This document shows positions 16,930 to 26,162 of a DNA stretch of 64,000 bases, piece after piece; position 1 is the first letter of the stretch, and every line of letters begins with the position of its first letter. The stretch comes from Taklimakanibacter albus. Lineage in GTDB: Bacteria; Pseudomonadota; Alphaproteobacteria; Rhizobiales; Aestuariivirgaceae. The notes below the pieces were generated by a model, which had not been told where the DNA came from, did no database searches, and saw only the letters and a program-made list of their open reading frames with translations. The position numbers and the translations under genes were made by a program. Location of the stretch: positions 586,343 through 650,342 of the forward strand of contig NZ_JAENHL010000004.1 in NCBI RefSeq assembly GCF_016595235.1. The letters are read 5' to 3'.

Positions 16930-18597
16930 TCAACTCGTCGTCCAATCCGCCGGATTCCAGGTATTGATCGGCGTATAGGGATTGAGCACGAAACCACCGA
17001 CCCGGTCCCTCACCCCGACGATCGTCTGATAGGCGAAGATCGGCGCGAAGGGCATCTCGTCCAGGAGGATCTCCTGGATACGGTCATAGATCGCCTTGCG
17101 CTCCTCCTGGCCGACCGTCTTCGCCCCCTTGGCGGAAAGCTCGTCGATCTCCGGGTTCTGGTACTGGACATAGTTGGAGCCGCTGCCGCCCTTGGCCGGG
17201 ATCGCCGTCGAGACGATGCGGTCGCCGTAGTCGGGATCCGGATAAAGCAGCGTATCCCAGCCGACCATGAGCGTGTCGAACTCGCTCCTCACCGTGTAGT
17301 CGCCCCACACCACCGAGGCCGGCATGTTCTTGATGGTCATCTCGACGCCGACCTTCTTGAGGTTCTGCTGGACGAGCTGCTGCGCCTGCTCGCGCGCCTT
17401 GTTACCGGCGGTCGTCGACATGGTGAAGGAGAGACGCACGCCGTCCTTGGCCCGGACGCCGTCGTCGCCGGCCTTCCAGCCGGCCTCATCCAGCAGCGCC
17501 GCCGCTTTCGCCGGGTCGAAACCCGGATCGACCAACTTGCTGTTGTAGGCCCAGTGATTGGGCGGCAGGTAGCTCAAGGTCGGAATCGGCACGCCATAAT
17601 AGACGGCATCGATCCAGCCCTTCTTGTCGATCGCCATATAGATCGCCTTGCGTACCCGTTTGTCCTGGAATTGCGGCTTGCCGCAGTTGAAATAGATGAA
17701 CTCGACAAAGGGCGAAGCGCTCGGCTCGACCTTGCAATTGGGCAGCGCCTTGGCCTTGGCGTAGAGCAAGGGCGGAATGCCCTGCAGCTCATAGATATCG
17801 ACCTCGCCGGTCTGAAACTGGGCATAGAGCGTCTGCTGGTCCGGCACATATTTCTGCACCAGCGTGGTGAGCTTCGGCGCGCCGCCGTGATAGTCCGGAT
17901 TGGGCTCGAACTCGATATGGCTGCCGGCCACCCGGCTCTTGAACTTGAACGGCCCGGTGCCGATGGGCGACGTGTTGAAAGGCGCCGTGTTGATGTCGAT
18001 GCCGCTCAATATGTGCTTGGGGATGATGCTGGTCTTCTGCCACGACACGACATAGGGCGCGTAGCTCTCCTTGAGCTTGACGCGCACGGTGTGGTCATCG
18101 ACCGCTTCATAACTTTCGGCATGATCATGGCCATTGCGGCTGCGCACCACCACCTTCGGATCGCGCAGCACGTCGAGCGTGAAAACCACATCGGCGGAGG
18201 TGAAGGGCTTGCCGTCATGCCATTTCACGTCAGGCCTGAGCTTGATCGTCCAGGTGAGGCCGTCAGCCGAAATACCGCCATTCTCCGCTGACGGAATTTC
18301 AGCGGCGAGATTGGCGATGAGCTTGCCGGCGGGATCGAATTTCCACAGCGCGTCGAAGACGATGTATTCGACCGAGGTTTCGACGCCGGTATTGACATAG
18401 AGGAGCGGGTTGAAATTCACCGCCTCCTGGGTGACGCCGATCACCAGCTGGCCGGCGGCGGCCGCCGCTTGCGGGGCGCCAAGCCCCGTCAGGGCGCCGG
18501 CGAAGGGCAGAGTAAGACCAAGCAGGCTGCCGGTGCGCAGAAGATCCCGGCGATTGAGCGAAGCTGCTGGCATGTCATCGGCGACGTCACTCATCAT
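16930..18597 (-). CDS. Family 5 ABC substrate-binding protein with twin-arginine signal
   Basis: This 555-residue periplasmic binding protein is of the dipeptide/oligopeptide/nickel family. Residues 15-45 form a Tat-type leader (NRRDLLRTGSLLGLTLP, ending near QAAAAAG), unusual among Sec-exported relatives. Family 5 features include DGLTWTIKLRPDVKWHDGKPF, SADVVFTLD, GTGPFKF and the late YDRIQEILLDEMPFAPIF. Start codons at 18597 and 18594 are both possible after GGGAG. The gene leads the operon and diverges from the dimethylglycine-dehydrogenase-like gene. The ligand could be an N-methylated glycine derivative or a peptide; this is inference from context. Confidence 0.88.
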   Translation of the reverse strand: MMSDVADDMPAASLNRRDLLRTGSLLGLTLPFAGALTGLGAPQAAAAAGQLVIGVTQEAVNFNPLLYVNTGVETSVEYIVFDALWKFDPAGKLIANLAAEIPSAENGGISADGLTWTIKLRPDVKWHDGKPFTSADVVFTLDVLRDPKVVVRSRNGHDHAESYEAVDDHTVRVKLKESYAPYVVSWQKTSIIPKHILSGIDINTAPFNTSPIGTGPFKFKSRVAGSHIEFEPNPDYHGGAPKLTTLVQKYVPDQQTLYAQFQTGEVDIYELQGIPPLLYAKAKALPNCKVEPSASPFVEFIYFNCGKPQFQDKRVRKAIYMAIDKKGWIDAVYYGVPIPTLSYLPPNHWAYNSKLVDPGFDPAKAAALLDEAGWKAGDDGVRAKDGVRLSFTMSTTAGNKAREQAQQLVQQNLKKVGVEMTIKNMPASVVWGDYTVRSEFDTLMVGWDTLLYPDPDYGDRIVSTAIPAKGGSGSNYVQYQNPEIDELSAKGAKTVGQEERKAIYDRIQEILLDEMPFAPIFAYQTIVGVRDRVGGFVLNPYTPINTWNPADWTTS

Positions 18598-18781
18598 TCA
18601 CTCCCTTTGTTTTGCGGTCTTGCCGACCGGTGGCGCCGTCGAGGCTAACGCAACAATCGGAACTAGACAAGAATGTACATTAAATTCCTCTGACTCTGCA
18701 TTGTATATTGCAGGTGCGAAGGAGGCTACTGGACATATATGTACATTAGTTTAATTTGACCCTCCGGTGAAGGAGAGCGGC
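18598..18781. promoter_or_regulatory. Divergent promoter of the peptide-type importer and the sarcosine/dimethylglycine operon
   Basis: This AT-rich 184-bp region carries the 10-mer ATGTACATTA twice, at 18673-18682 and 18739-18748 (66 bp apart). Each contains the palindrome ATGTACAT, and the first extends to AATGTACATT. AAGGAGAG at 18770-18777 is the ribosome site of the plus-strand gene. The repeats are good candidates for operators of the TetR-type regulator encoded at the end of the sox operon. Confidence 0.6.
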
Positions 18782-21196
18782 ATGAAATCGCATTATCGGG
18801 CAGTGGTGATCGGCGGCGGCGTGGTGGGAGCCTCCGTCCTCTATCATCTGGTGAAATTCGGCTGGACCGACGTGGTCCTGATCGAGCGCGAAGTATTGAC
18901 CGCGGGCTCGAGCTGGCATGCCGCCGGCGGTTTTCACGCCCTCAATGCCGATCCCAATATAGCGGCGCTCCAGTCCTATACGATCGACCTCCTCTCGGAA
19001 GTCGAGAAGGAATCCGGCCAGAATATCGGCATGCATATGACCGGCGGCATCTCGATCGCCTCGGCGCCCGAGCGCTGGGAATGGCTCAAGGCTTCCTACC
19101 GCATCTTCCAGACCATGGGGATCGACGACGTCCATCTGGTCGGCGTCGACGAGATCCGCAAGAGCTGCCCCATCCTCAACACCGATGGCGTGCTCGGCGG
19201 CCTTTATGCCGAACGCGAGGGCCATATCGATCCGTCGGGAACCGTGCACGCTTATGCAAAAGCGGCGCGGCGCCGCGGCGCCGAAGTGATCGAGCACAAT
19301 CGTGTGATCGAACTCAAAGCCAGGCCCGATGGCCAGTGGGACGTGGTGACGGAACAGGGAACCATCGTCGCCGAGCATGTGGTCAATGCTGGCGGCCTGT
19401 GGGCCAAGCAGGTCGGCCGCATGGCCGGCATCGAGCTGCCCGTCTCGCCGATGGAGCATCATTATCTCGTCACCGAGGCCCTCCCCGAGATCAAGGCGCT
19501 CGACCGGGAGCTGCCGCTCATCGTCGATCTCGAGGGCTTCACCTATATGCGCCAGGAGCAGAAAGGCATGCTGCTCGGCATCTATGAGATCAACTACAAG
19601 CATTGGAACATGGATGGCGCGCCCTGGGATTACGGCATCGAGCTGATCCAGGAAGACAAGGACCGCATCGCCGACGAGCTGGCGCTCGGCTTCAGCCGTT
19701 ATCCCTGCCTCGAAACGGCGGGCATCAAGCGCTGGGTCAATGGCGCCTTCACCTTCTCACCCGATGGCAATCCGCTGGTCGGCCCGGTGCGCGGCGTGCC
19801 CAATTACTGGGTCGCCTGCGGTGTCATGGCGGGCTTCCTGCAAGGCGGCGGCGTCGGCAAATCGCTCGCCGAATGGATGATCCATGGCGAGCCGGAAGCC
19901 GATGTCTACGGCATGGACATCGCGCGTTATGGCGACTTTGCCGCCAACCGCGAATATATCCGTCAGACCACCGGCCAGTTCTATTCGCGCCGCTTCGTCA
20001 TGAGTTATCCCAATGAGCAGCTGCCGGCCGGTCGCCCGCTCAAGACCGCCGGCGCCTATGACGCGATGACCGAGGCCGGCGCCCGCTGGGGCAATTCCTG
20101 GGGCATCGAGGTGCCGCTCTATTTCGCGCCGAAAACCTTTGAGGAACCGCCGACGCTCAAGCGTTCCGCCGCCTTCGCCATTGTCGGCGAGGAATGCCGC
20201 AAGGTGCGTTCGGGCGTGGGCCTTCTCGATATCAGCGCCTTCTCCCGCTACGAGGTGTCGGGCAAAGGCGCCGAGCGCTGGCTCGACCGTCTTGTCGCCT
20301 GCGCCCTCCCCAAACCCGGCCGCGCGCGGCTGGCGCCGATGCTCGGCGACAACGGTAAGCTCAAGGGCGATCTCACTCTCTTCAACTGGGGCGACGGCAT
20401 CTGGTGGATCATGGGCTCCTATTATCTCCGGCAATGGCATATGCGCTGGTTCGAGCGCGAGCTGCCGGCCGATGTCGCGGTGCGCGACATCTCCGACGAC
20501 GTCGTCGGCTTCTCGCTGGCCGGGCCTGCCGCGCGCCAGGTGCTCGAACGCGTGACGCAGGCGGACGTCTCGCACAAATCCTTCGGCTTCCTCGCCTGCC
20601 GCCCGCTCGATGTCGGGCTCATCCGCGCCAGGGTCGGCCGACTTTCGGTCGTGGGCGAGCTCGGGTTTGAGATCAATTGCCGGGCCAATGAGCACGCGAC
20701 GCTGCGCCGGACCCTCCTCGACGCCGGCCGCGACCTGGGCCTCACCGAATATGGCTTCGGCGCCGTCAATGCGCTCCGGCTCGAAAAGAGCTTCGGCATC
20801 TGGTCGCGCGAATTCACCCAAGGCTACACCGCCGCCGAAACCGGCATGGACCGCTGGATCGCCTTCGACAAGGGCGATTTTGCCGGCCGCGCCACCGCGC
20901 TGAAGGAGAAGGATGAGGGCGGACCGCGCCGGACCCTCGTCACGCTCGCGATCGACGCCGCGGATGCCGATGCCGGCGGCTATGAGCCGGTCTGGCACCA
21001 GGGCCGGCGGGTCGGCTTCATCACCTCCGGCGGCTTCGGTCACACGATCGGCAAAAGCCTCGCTTTGGCGCTCATCGATCGCGACGTTGCCGAAGCCGGC
21101 ACCGAGCTTTCCACGCATATCGTCGGTGTCGAAAGACCGGCGCGCATCATTCCCGCCTCCCCTTACGATCCGGATGGAAGGAAGATGCGCGGATGA
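18782..21196 (+). CDS. Dimethylglycine/sarcosine dehydrogenase-like flavoprotein (DAO + GcvT domains)
   Basis: This 804-residue protein starts with a Rossmann FAD motif (VVIGGGVVGASVLYHL). The GSSWHAAGGF segment carries the histidine that covalently binds FAD in mammalian dimethylglycine and sarcosine dehydrogenases. Residues from about 430 onward form an aminomethyltransferase (GcvT) domain with its C-terminal barrel, where tetrahydrofolate accepts the released one-carbon unit. The ATG at 18782 follows AAGGAGAG; an in-frame GTG at 18767 is rejected. It precedes soxBDAG by 43 bp, so the operon probably demethylates dimethylglycine or a similar N-methyl amine to sarcosine and then glycine. Confidence 0.85.
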   Translation: MKSHYRAVVIGGGVVGASVLYHLVKFGWTDVVLIEREVLTAGSSWHAAGGFHALNADPNIAALQSYTIDLLSEVEKESGQNIGMHMTGGISIASAPERWEWLKASYRIFQTMGIDDVHLVGVDEIRKSCPILNTDGVLGGLYAEREGHIDPSGTVHAYAKAARRRGAEVIEHNRVIELKARPDGQWDVVTEQGTIVAEHVVNAGGLWAKQVGRMAGIELPVSPMEHHYLVTEALPEIKALDRELPLIVDLEGFTYMRQEQKGMLLGIYEINYKHWNMDGAPWDYGIELIQEDKDRIADELALGFSRYPCLETAGIKRWVNGAFTFSPDGNPLVGPVRGVPNYWVACGVMAGFLQGGGVGKSLAEWMIHGEPEADVYGMDIARYGDFAANREYIRQTTGQFYSRRFVMSYPNEQLPAGRPLKTAGAYDAMTEAGARWGNSWGIEVPLYFAPKTFEEPPTLKRSAAFAIVGEECRKVRSGVGLLDISAFSRYEVSGKGAERWLDRLVACALPKPGRARLAPMLGDNGKLKGDLTLFNWGDGIWWIMGSYYLRQWHMRWFERELPADVAVRDISDDVVGFSLAGPAARQVLERVTQADVSHKSFGFLACRPLDVGLIRARVGRLSVVGELGFEINCRANEHATLRRTLLDAGRDLGLTEYGFGAVNALRLEKSFGIWSREFTQGYTAAETGMDRWIAFDKGDFAGRATALKEKDEGGPRRTLVTLAIDAADADAGGYEPVWHQGRRVGFITSGGFGHTIGKSLALALIDRDVAEAGTELSTHIVGVERPARIIPASPYDPDGRKMRG

Positions 21197-21239
21197 GCAT
21201 CTTGTCTTTCATGACACGGCCCGGCTATAGCGGCCGAAC

Positions 21240-22493
21240 ATGACACGCCGCTATTCCGCTTTCTCGCTGTTCAAGGAAGGGCTTGCCGGCCAGACGGGCT
21301 GGGAGCCCGCCTGGCGTTCGCCCTCGCCCAAGAAATCCTACGATGCGATCATCATCGGTGGCGGCGGCCACGGTCTCGCCACCGCTTATTATCTCGCCAA
21401 GACCCATGGCGTGACCAATGTCGCGGTGCTGGAGAAGGGCTGGATCGGCGGCGGCAATACCGGCCGCAACACCACCGTGGTGCGCTCCAACTACTACTAC
21501 CCTGAAAGCGTCGCGCTCTATGGCCTGGCGCACCGGCTCTATGAAGGCCTGGGCCAGGACCTGAACTACAATGTCATGCTGTCACAGCGCGGCATGATCT
21601 CGCTCTGCCACAGCGCGATTGAGATGGAGATCGCCGCCCGCACCGTCAATGCCATGCAGATCAGCGGCATCGATGCCGAGCTTTATTCGGTGGACGATGT
21701 GCGCCGGGTGGCGCCGATCTACAATTTCTCAGCCGATGCGCGCTATCCGGTCTTCGGCGGCGTCTGGCAAGGCCGGGCCGGCACCGCGCGTCATGACGCT
21801 GTCGCCTGGGGTTATGCCCGCGCCGCGAGCGGGCTTGGCGTCGACATCATCCAGAATTGCGAGGTCACCGATTTCATCATCGCCGACGGGCGCTGCCGCG
21901 GTGTCGTGACCACCCGCGGCGAGATGCGGGCCGATCGCATCGGCATGGCGGTCGCCGGGCATTCCTCGGTGCTCGCCGCGAAGGCCGGCTTTCACTTGCC
22001 GATCAACTCCTATGCCTTGCAGGCTTGCGTGTCGGAGCCGGTGAAGCCGATCCTCGATACGGTCGTGCTGTCGCCCGGCACCGGCGTCTATGTCAGCCAG
22101 TCCGACAAGGGCGAGATGGTCATCGGCGGCGCACTCGATCGCATCCCTTCTTACGGCCAGCGCGGCAATCTGCCGACGCTCGAAGGCGTGATCTCAGGCC
22201 TTCTCGAAATGTTTCCCGCCTTCGGCCAGCTCAAGCTGATGCGGCAATGGGCCGGCATCGTCGATGTGGTGCCAGATTCTTCGCCCATCATCGGTGAATC
22301 ACCCTTGCCCGGCCTGTTCCTCAATTGCGGCTGGGGCACCGGCGGCTTCAAGGCGATACCGGCGGGCGGCACGCTGCTGGCGCATCTGCTTGCCACCGGC
22401 AAGCACAATGACATCAGCCGCCCCTTCGATCTCGACCGTTTCGTCACCGGCCGGCTCATCGACGAGGCGGCGGGTTCGGGCATCGCACATTAG
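21240..22493 (+). CDS. soxB: Sarcosine oxidase subunit beta
   Basis: This is the 417-residue beta subunit of heterotetrameric sarcosine oxidase. It has the FAD-binding motif AIIIGGGGHGLATAYYLAK and the family's N-terminal SAFSLFKEGL. The segment GRAGTARHDAVAWGYARAA holds the histidine that covalently binds FMN in the Corynebacterium enzyme. The subunit oxidises sarcosine to glycine. The order beta, delta, alpha, gamma that follows is the standard sox order. Confidence 0.93.
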   Translation: MTRRYSAFSLFKEGLAGQTGWEPAWRSPSPKKSYDAIIIGGGGHGLATAYYLAKTHGVTNVAVLEKGWIGGGNTGRNTTVVRSNYYYPESVALYGLAHRLYEGLGQDLNYNVMLSQRGMISLCHSAIEMEIAARTVNAMQISGIDAELYSVDDVRRVAPIYNFSADARYPVFGGVWQGRAGTARHDAVAWGYARAASGLGVDIIQNCEVTDFIIADGRCRGVVTTRGEMRADRIGMAVAGHSSVLAAKAGFHLPINSYALQACVSEPVKPILDTVVLSPGTGVYVSQSDKGEMVIGGALDRIPSYGQRGNLPTLEGVISGLLEMFPAFGQLKLMRQWAGIVDVVPDSSPIIGESPLPGLFLNCGWGTGGFKAIPAGGTLLAHLLATGKHNDISRPFDLDRFVTGRLIDEAAGSGIAH

Positions 22494-22511
22494 GGATTGA
22501 GCAAGCAAACC

Positions 22512-22781
22512 ATGCAGATCTTCACTTGTCCCTTCTGTGGCCCACGCGATGAAAGCGAATTCCATTTTGGCGGCGAGGCCGGCAATACGCGCCCCGACGG
22601 CGCCGGCGTGCCGGCCGAGCGTTGGGCTCAATATCTCTACATGCGCGCCAATCCGAAAGGCGCCACACGCGAAGTCTGGGTCCACCTGACCTGCGGCGAG
22701 TTCTTCGTCATGGAGCGCGACAGCGTCGGCCACAAGGTCGCGGCGTCACAGGCACTCGGCGGCGCGGAGAAATCCGAATGA
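22512..22781 (+). CDS. soxD: Sarcosine oxidase subunit delta
   Basis: This 89-residue zinc-binding delta subunit begins MQIFTCPFCGPRDESEFHFG, the standard SoxD opening. Cysteines in CPFC and HLTCGEFF are the likely zinc ligands. A TTG at 22497 is in frame and could add five residues, but the family begins at the later methionine. The stop overlaps the soxA start (ATGA). Confidence 0.92.
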   Translation: MQIFTCPFCGPRDESEFHFGGEAGNTRPDGAGVPAERWAQYLYMRANPKGATREVWVHLTCGEFFVMERDSVGHKVAASQALGGAEKSE

Positions 22782-25639
22782 GCGCTGAACGCCTCAGCAC
22801 CGGCGGCAGCGCCATCGACCGCGCCCGCCCCCTCTCCTTTAGCTTCGATGGCCGCAAGGTCGACGCCTTCGCCGGCGACACAATCGCCGCGGCGCTGCTC
22901 GCCAACGACGTCGCAATCGTCGGCCGCAGCTTCAAATATCACCGGCCGCGCGGTGTGTGGGGATCTGGTGTCGAGGAACCGAATGCCCTGGTCGATATCG
23001 CCGGCCGCGGCCCTAACACACGCGCCACGACGGAGGCGGCACGGCAAGGACTCGTCGCGGTGAGCGTCAATGCCTCACCCGACGCCGCGCGCGATCGCAG
23101 CGCCTTTCTCGATCGCTTCGCGCGCTTCATCCCGGCCGCCTTCTACTACAAGACCTTCATGTGGCCGGACTGGCACCGTTTCGAGCCACGCATCCGCGCC
23201 ATGGCGGGCCTCGGCAAGGTCGATCCCACCTGGACCGCGCCCGAAGCAGCCGACCAGATCAACCATCATTGCGATGTGCTGGTCGTCGGTGCCGGCCCGG
23301 CGGGTCTTGCCGCCGCGCGCCTCGCCGCGCACGAAGGCAAGTCGGTGCTCCTGGTCGATGAGCAGATGGTGCCCGGCGGATCGCTCCGCCATCGCGACGG
23401 TGAGATCGACGGCAAGTCGACCGCCCAATGGATCACCGAAAGCCTGTCGGCCGTCACCGGCGCCGGTCAATTGTTCCTTCCCGCGACGACCGCCTTCGGC
23501 ATCTATGACCATAATCTGGTGGCCCTGAACCAGCGTCATCAGGACGGCCGCCCCGACACGCTGTGGCGGGTCAGGCCGCGACGGATCATTCTCGCTACCG
23601 GCGCGCTCGAACGGCCCTTGCCTTTCGCCGACAACGACCTGCCCGGCATCATGGCGGCCGATGCGGCGCTCGTTTATTTGCGTTGTTATGCGGTGCGCGT
23701 CGGCCGCCGCATCGTCATCGCCACCAATAATGACAGCGCCTATGAGGTGGCGGAAGCGCTCATCGAAGCCGGCGCCGCAGTTACCTTGATCGACATGCGC
23801 CAGGATGGCCTTCCTTCTGCGCCGAAGGGCGTCACGGTTTTACGCGGTCGTATGATCGCGTCGGCGCAAGGCAAATCAAGCGTCGAAAGCGTGACGCTCG
23901 ACGACGGTACAAGGCTCACCGTTGACAGCGTTCTCGTTTCCGGCGGCTGGACGCCGACCCTCCATCTCTTCTGCCAGGCGCGCAGCAAGCTCGCCTGGAG
24001 CGAGAAACGCGCTGCCTTCCTGCCGGGCGATCCGGTCGAGGGAATAGCAGTCGCCGGCGCCGCCAATGGCGCGGTCTCGCTCTCCGAGGTCTTCACCGAT
24101 GCGGTGCGCGCGACGCAGTCGCCATCGCCGGCACCCGCCAGCACCGGTCGCGAAGCATCGGGGGGCGTCGTTCCGGCATGGCCCATTGCCGGCGCCAAGG
24201 GCCGCATCTGGATCGATTATCAAAGCGACGTGACGGCCAAGGATGTCGAGCTCGCGGCGCGTGAAAACTTCGTCTCGGTCGAGCATCTCAAGCGCTACAC
24301 CACGCTCGGCATGGCGACCGATCAGGGCAAGACCTCGAATCTCTTGGGCCTCGCATTGCTGGCCGGCATCTCCGGCCGTTCTATCGCCGAGACCGGCACC
24401 ACCACCTATCGTCCACCTTTCACACCGGTTCCTCTGACGAGCTTTGCAGGCCCGCGCAGTGGCGAGCTGATGGCGCCGGTACGCCGGCTGCCGCTTGAAA
24501 ATACGCATCGCGCGCAAGGCGCGGTGTTCCAGGAATATGGTGGCTGGCTGCGCCCGGCATTTTATGGCGGCACCGATGCCGAAGCCGCGATCCAGGACGA
24601 GGCGCGGCGCGCCCGCCAGTCGGCCGCCCTTTTCGACGGATCGACGCTGGGCAAGATCGAAGTGATCGGACCTCAGGCTGCCGCCTTCGTCGACTTCATC
24701 TATTACAACACCATGTCGACCTTGAAACCCGGCCGCTGCCGTTATGGCTTCATGCTGTCGGAAAACGGCGTCGTCTTCGATGACGGCATTCTCGTCCGCC
24801 TCGATGAGCATCGCTTCATCGTCTCCTGCTCGACCTCGCATGTCGGCGCGGTGCATGTGCGTCTCGAAGAATGGCGGCAGGACCGTTTCGGGCGCGACGC
24901 GGTCTATATCCACAACGCCACCTCCGAGATGGCGACCCTGACCGTCTCAGGTCCAGCCTCGAAACAGCTCCTCGCGACGCTCGATCTCGGCCTCTCGCTC
25001 GCCGATGCCGATCTTCCGCATATGGCGATCGGCGAAGGCCGTTTCGCCGGTGATCTCTTGCGCGTCGCGCGTGTCAGCTTCACCGGCGACCGCAGCTATG
25101 AATTGTCGATCCGCGCCGACCGGGCCGAAATCCTGTGGCGGAGCCTGCAGGAGGCCGGCAAGGCCTTCGACGCGGTGACGCTCGGCCTCGAGGCCTTGAT
25201 GATCCTGCGCGCCGAGAAAGGGTACATCGTCATCAGCAAGGATACCGACGGCACGACCATGCCGCAGGATCTGGGCGTCGACGGCCCACGCACCAAACGG
25301 CAGACCGATTATGTCGGCCGCCGCTCGCTCTTCACCGAGGTCGCGCAGGCCCCCAATCGCCTCCAGCTCGTAGGCCTTGCCGTCCCGGACGGCGAGCCGC
25401 CGCTTGCCCCCGGCGCTCACGGAATCCTGCAGGACGGCCTCAAGCTCCGCAGCCAGGGTTTCGTGACCTCGAGCTATCTGAGCCCGGTTCTGGGGCGGCC
25501 CATTGCGCTCGCCCTCATCGAGCGGGGCGCCGCCCGCCACGGCGAGACGATCGACATGCAGCATCTGGGGCAGAAGCGGCACGCGACGATCACCGCGCCC
25601 TGCGTCTTCGATCCTTCGGGAGCACGGTTCAATGCGTAA
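22778..25639 (+). CDS. soxA: Sarcosine oxidase subunit alpha
   Basis: This 953-residue alpha subunit carries an N-terminal 2Fe-2S-like fold without cluster cysteines (FAGDTIAAALLANDV, SFKYHRPRGVWG). An NAD-binding segment follows (VLVVGAGPAGLAAARLAAHEG), then a C-terminal GcvT domain pair (from about residue 560) that binds tetrahydrofolate. The frame is open far upstream, but the ATG at 22778 overlaps the soxD stop and gives the expected beginning. It assembles with soxBDG. Confidence 0.94.
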   Translation: MSAERLSTGGSAIDRARPLSFSFDGRKVDAFAGDTIAAALLANDVAIVGRSFKYHRPRGVWGSGVEEPNALVDIAGRGPNTRATTEAARQGLVAVSVNASPDAARDRSAFLDRFARFIPAAFYYKTFMWPDWHRFEPRIRAMAGLGKVDPTWTAPEAADQINHHCDVLVVGAGPAGLAAARLAAHEGKSVLLVDEQMVPGGSLRHRDGEIDGKSTAQWITESLSAVTGAGQLFLPATTAFGIYDHNLVALNQRHQDGRPDTLWRVRPRRIILATGALERPLPFADNDLPGIMAADAALVYLRCYAVRVGRRIVIATNNDSAYEVAEALIEAGAAVTLIDMRQDGLPSAPKGVTVLRGRMIASAQGKSSVESVTLDDGTRLTVDSVLVSGGWTPTLHLFCQARSKLAWSEKRAAFLPGDPVEGIAVAGAANGAVSLSEVFTDAVRATQSPSPAPASTGREASGGVVPAWPIAGAKGRIWIDYQSDVTAKDVELAARENFVSVEHLKRYTTLGMATDQGKTSNLLGLALLAGISGRSIAETGTTTYRPPFTPVPLTSFAGPRSGELMAPVRRLPLENTHRAQGAVFQEYGGWLRPAFYGGTDAEAAIQDEARRARQSAALFDGSTLGKIEVIGPQAAAFVDFIYYNTMSTLKPGRCRYGFMLSENGVVFDDGILVRLDEHRFIVSCSTSHVGAVHVRLEEWRQDRFGRDAVYIHNATSEMATLTVSGPASKQLLATLDLGLSLADADLPHMAIGEGRFAGDLLRVARVSFTGDRSYELSIRADRAEILWRSLQEAGKAFDAVTLGLEALMILRAEKGYIVISKDTDGTTMPQDLGVDGPRTKRQTDYVGRRSLFTEVAQAPNRLQLVGLAVPDGEPPLAPGAHGILQDGLKLRSQGFVTSSYLSPVLGRPIALALIERGAARHGETIDMQHLGQKRHATITAPCVFDPSGARFNA

Positions 25640-26156
25640 TCTCGCCGAAAAATGGTCGCCGGCACCCGACTGGCGGACCGCCACCTTGCAGACGCCGGGC
25701 CTCGTGATCCGCTCGTTGACCGGCTTCACCCAATATCTGGTGAGCGGCGACCTCGCCGCCTGGTCCAGGCGGACGGATATGGACGCCGCTGCAGTCGGCG
25801 CCCTCTCCGTCGCGCAGGGCGAACGTTATGCCTTGCGCGTCGCCCGTGACCGCATTCTGGCGGTATCGGAAACACCCTTCGGCATCGAGCCGGGCTGGCA
25901 CGCGTCGGGATTTGCCGTCAGCACCTTCGATGCCGGCCTGCATATGTTCGAGATCGAGGGTCCGGACATGCCCTCCCTGTTCGCGCGGGCGACGACGCTC
26001 GATCCCATGGGTGAGACCGCCAGCGCCGCCCTCCTCTTCGCCGGCGCCAATGCTTTGTGCTACCGTCACGGCCATGCCGACCGCCTGCGAGTACATGTCG
26101 ACCGCGCTTTGGCGTCCTATCTCTGGAAATGGCTTGAACAGGCGATTGTGGCGTAG
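25632..26156 (+). CDS. soxG: Sarcosine oxidase subunit gamma
   Basis: This 174-residue gamma subunit opens MRNLAEKWSPAPDWRTATLQ. The GcvT-like fold shows GLVIRSLTGFTQYLVSGDLAAW and a C-terminal RVHVDRALASYLWKWLEQA. The ATG at 25632 overlaps the last codons of soxA, which supports coupled translation. It has no catalytic role of its own and stabilises the heterotetramer. Confidence 0.9.
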   Translation: MRNLAEKWSPAPDWRTATLQTPGLVIRSLTGFTQYLVSGDLAAWSRRTDMDAAAVGALSVAQGERYALRVARDRILAVSETPFGIEPGWHASGFAVSTFDAGLHMFEIEGPDMPSLFARATTLDPMGETASAALLFAGANALCYRHGHADRLRVHVDRALASYLWKWLEQAIVA

Positions 26157-26162
26157 GAGCGA

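Noticed and set aside
15767-16978. 403-codon plus-strand open frame
   Set aside because: It is antisense to DppB/DppC-like permease genes, which have clear homology, overlaps and ribosome sites. The product is low-complexity.
19757-21118. 453-codon minus-strand open frame
   Set aside because: It is antisense to the dimethylglycine-dehydrogenase-like gene and has no family features.
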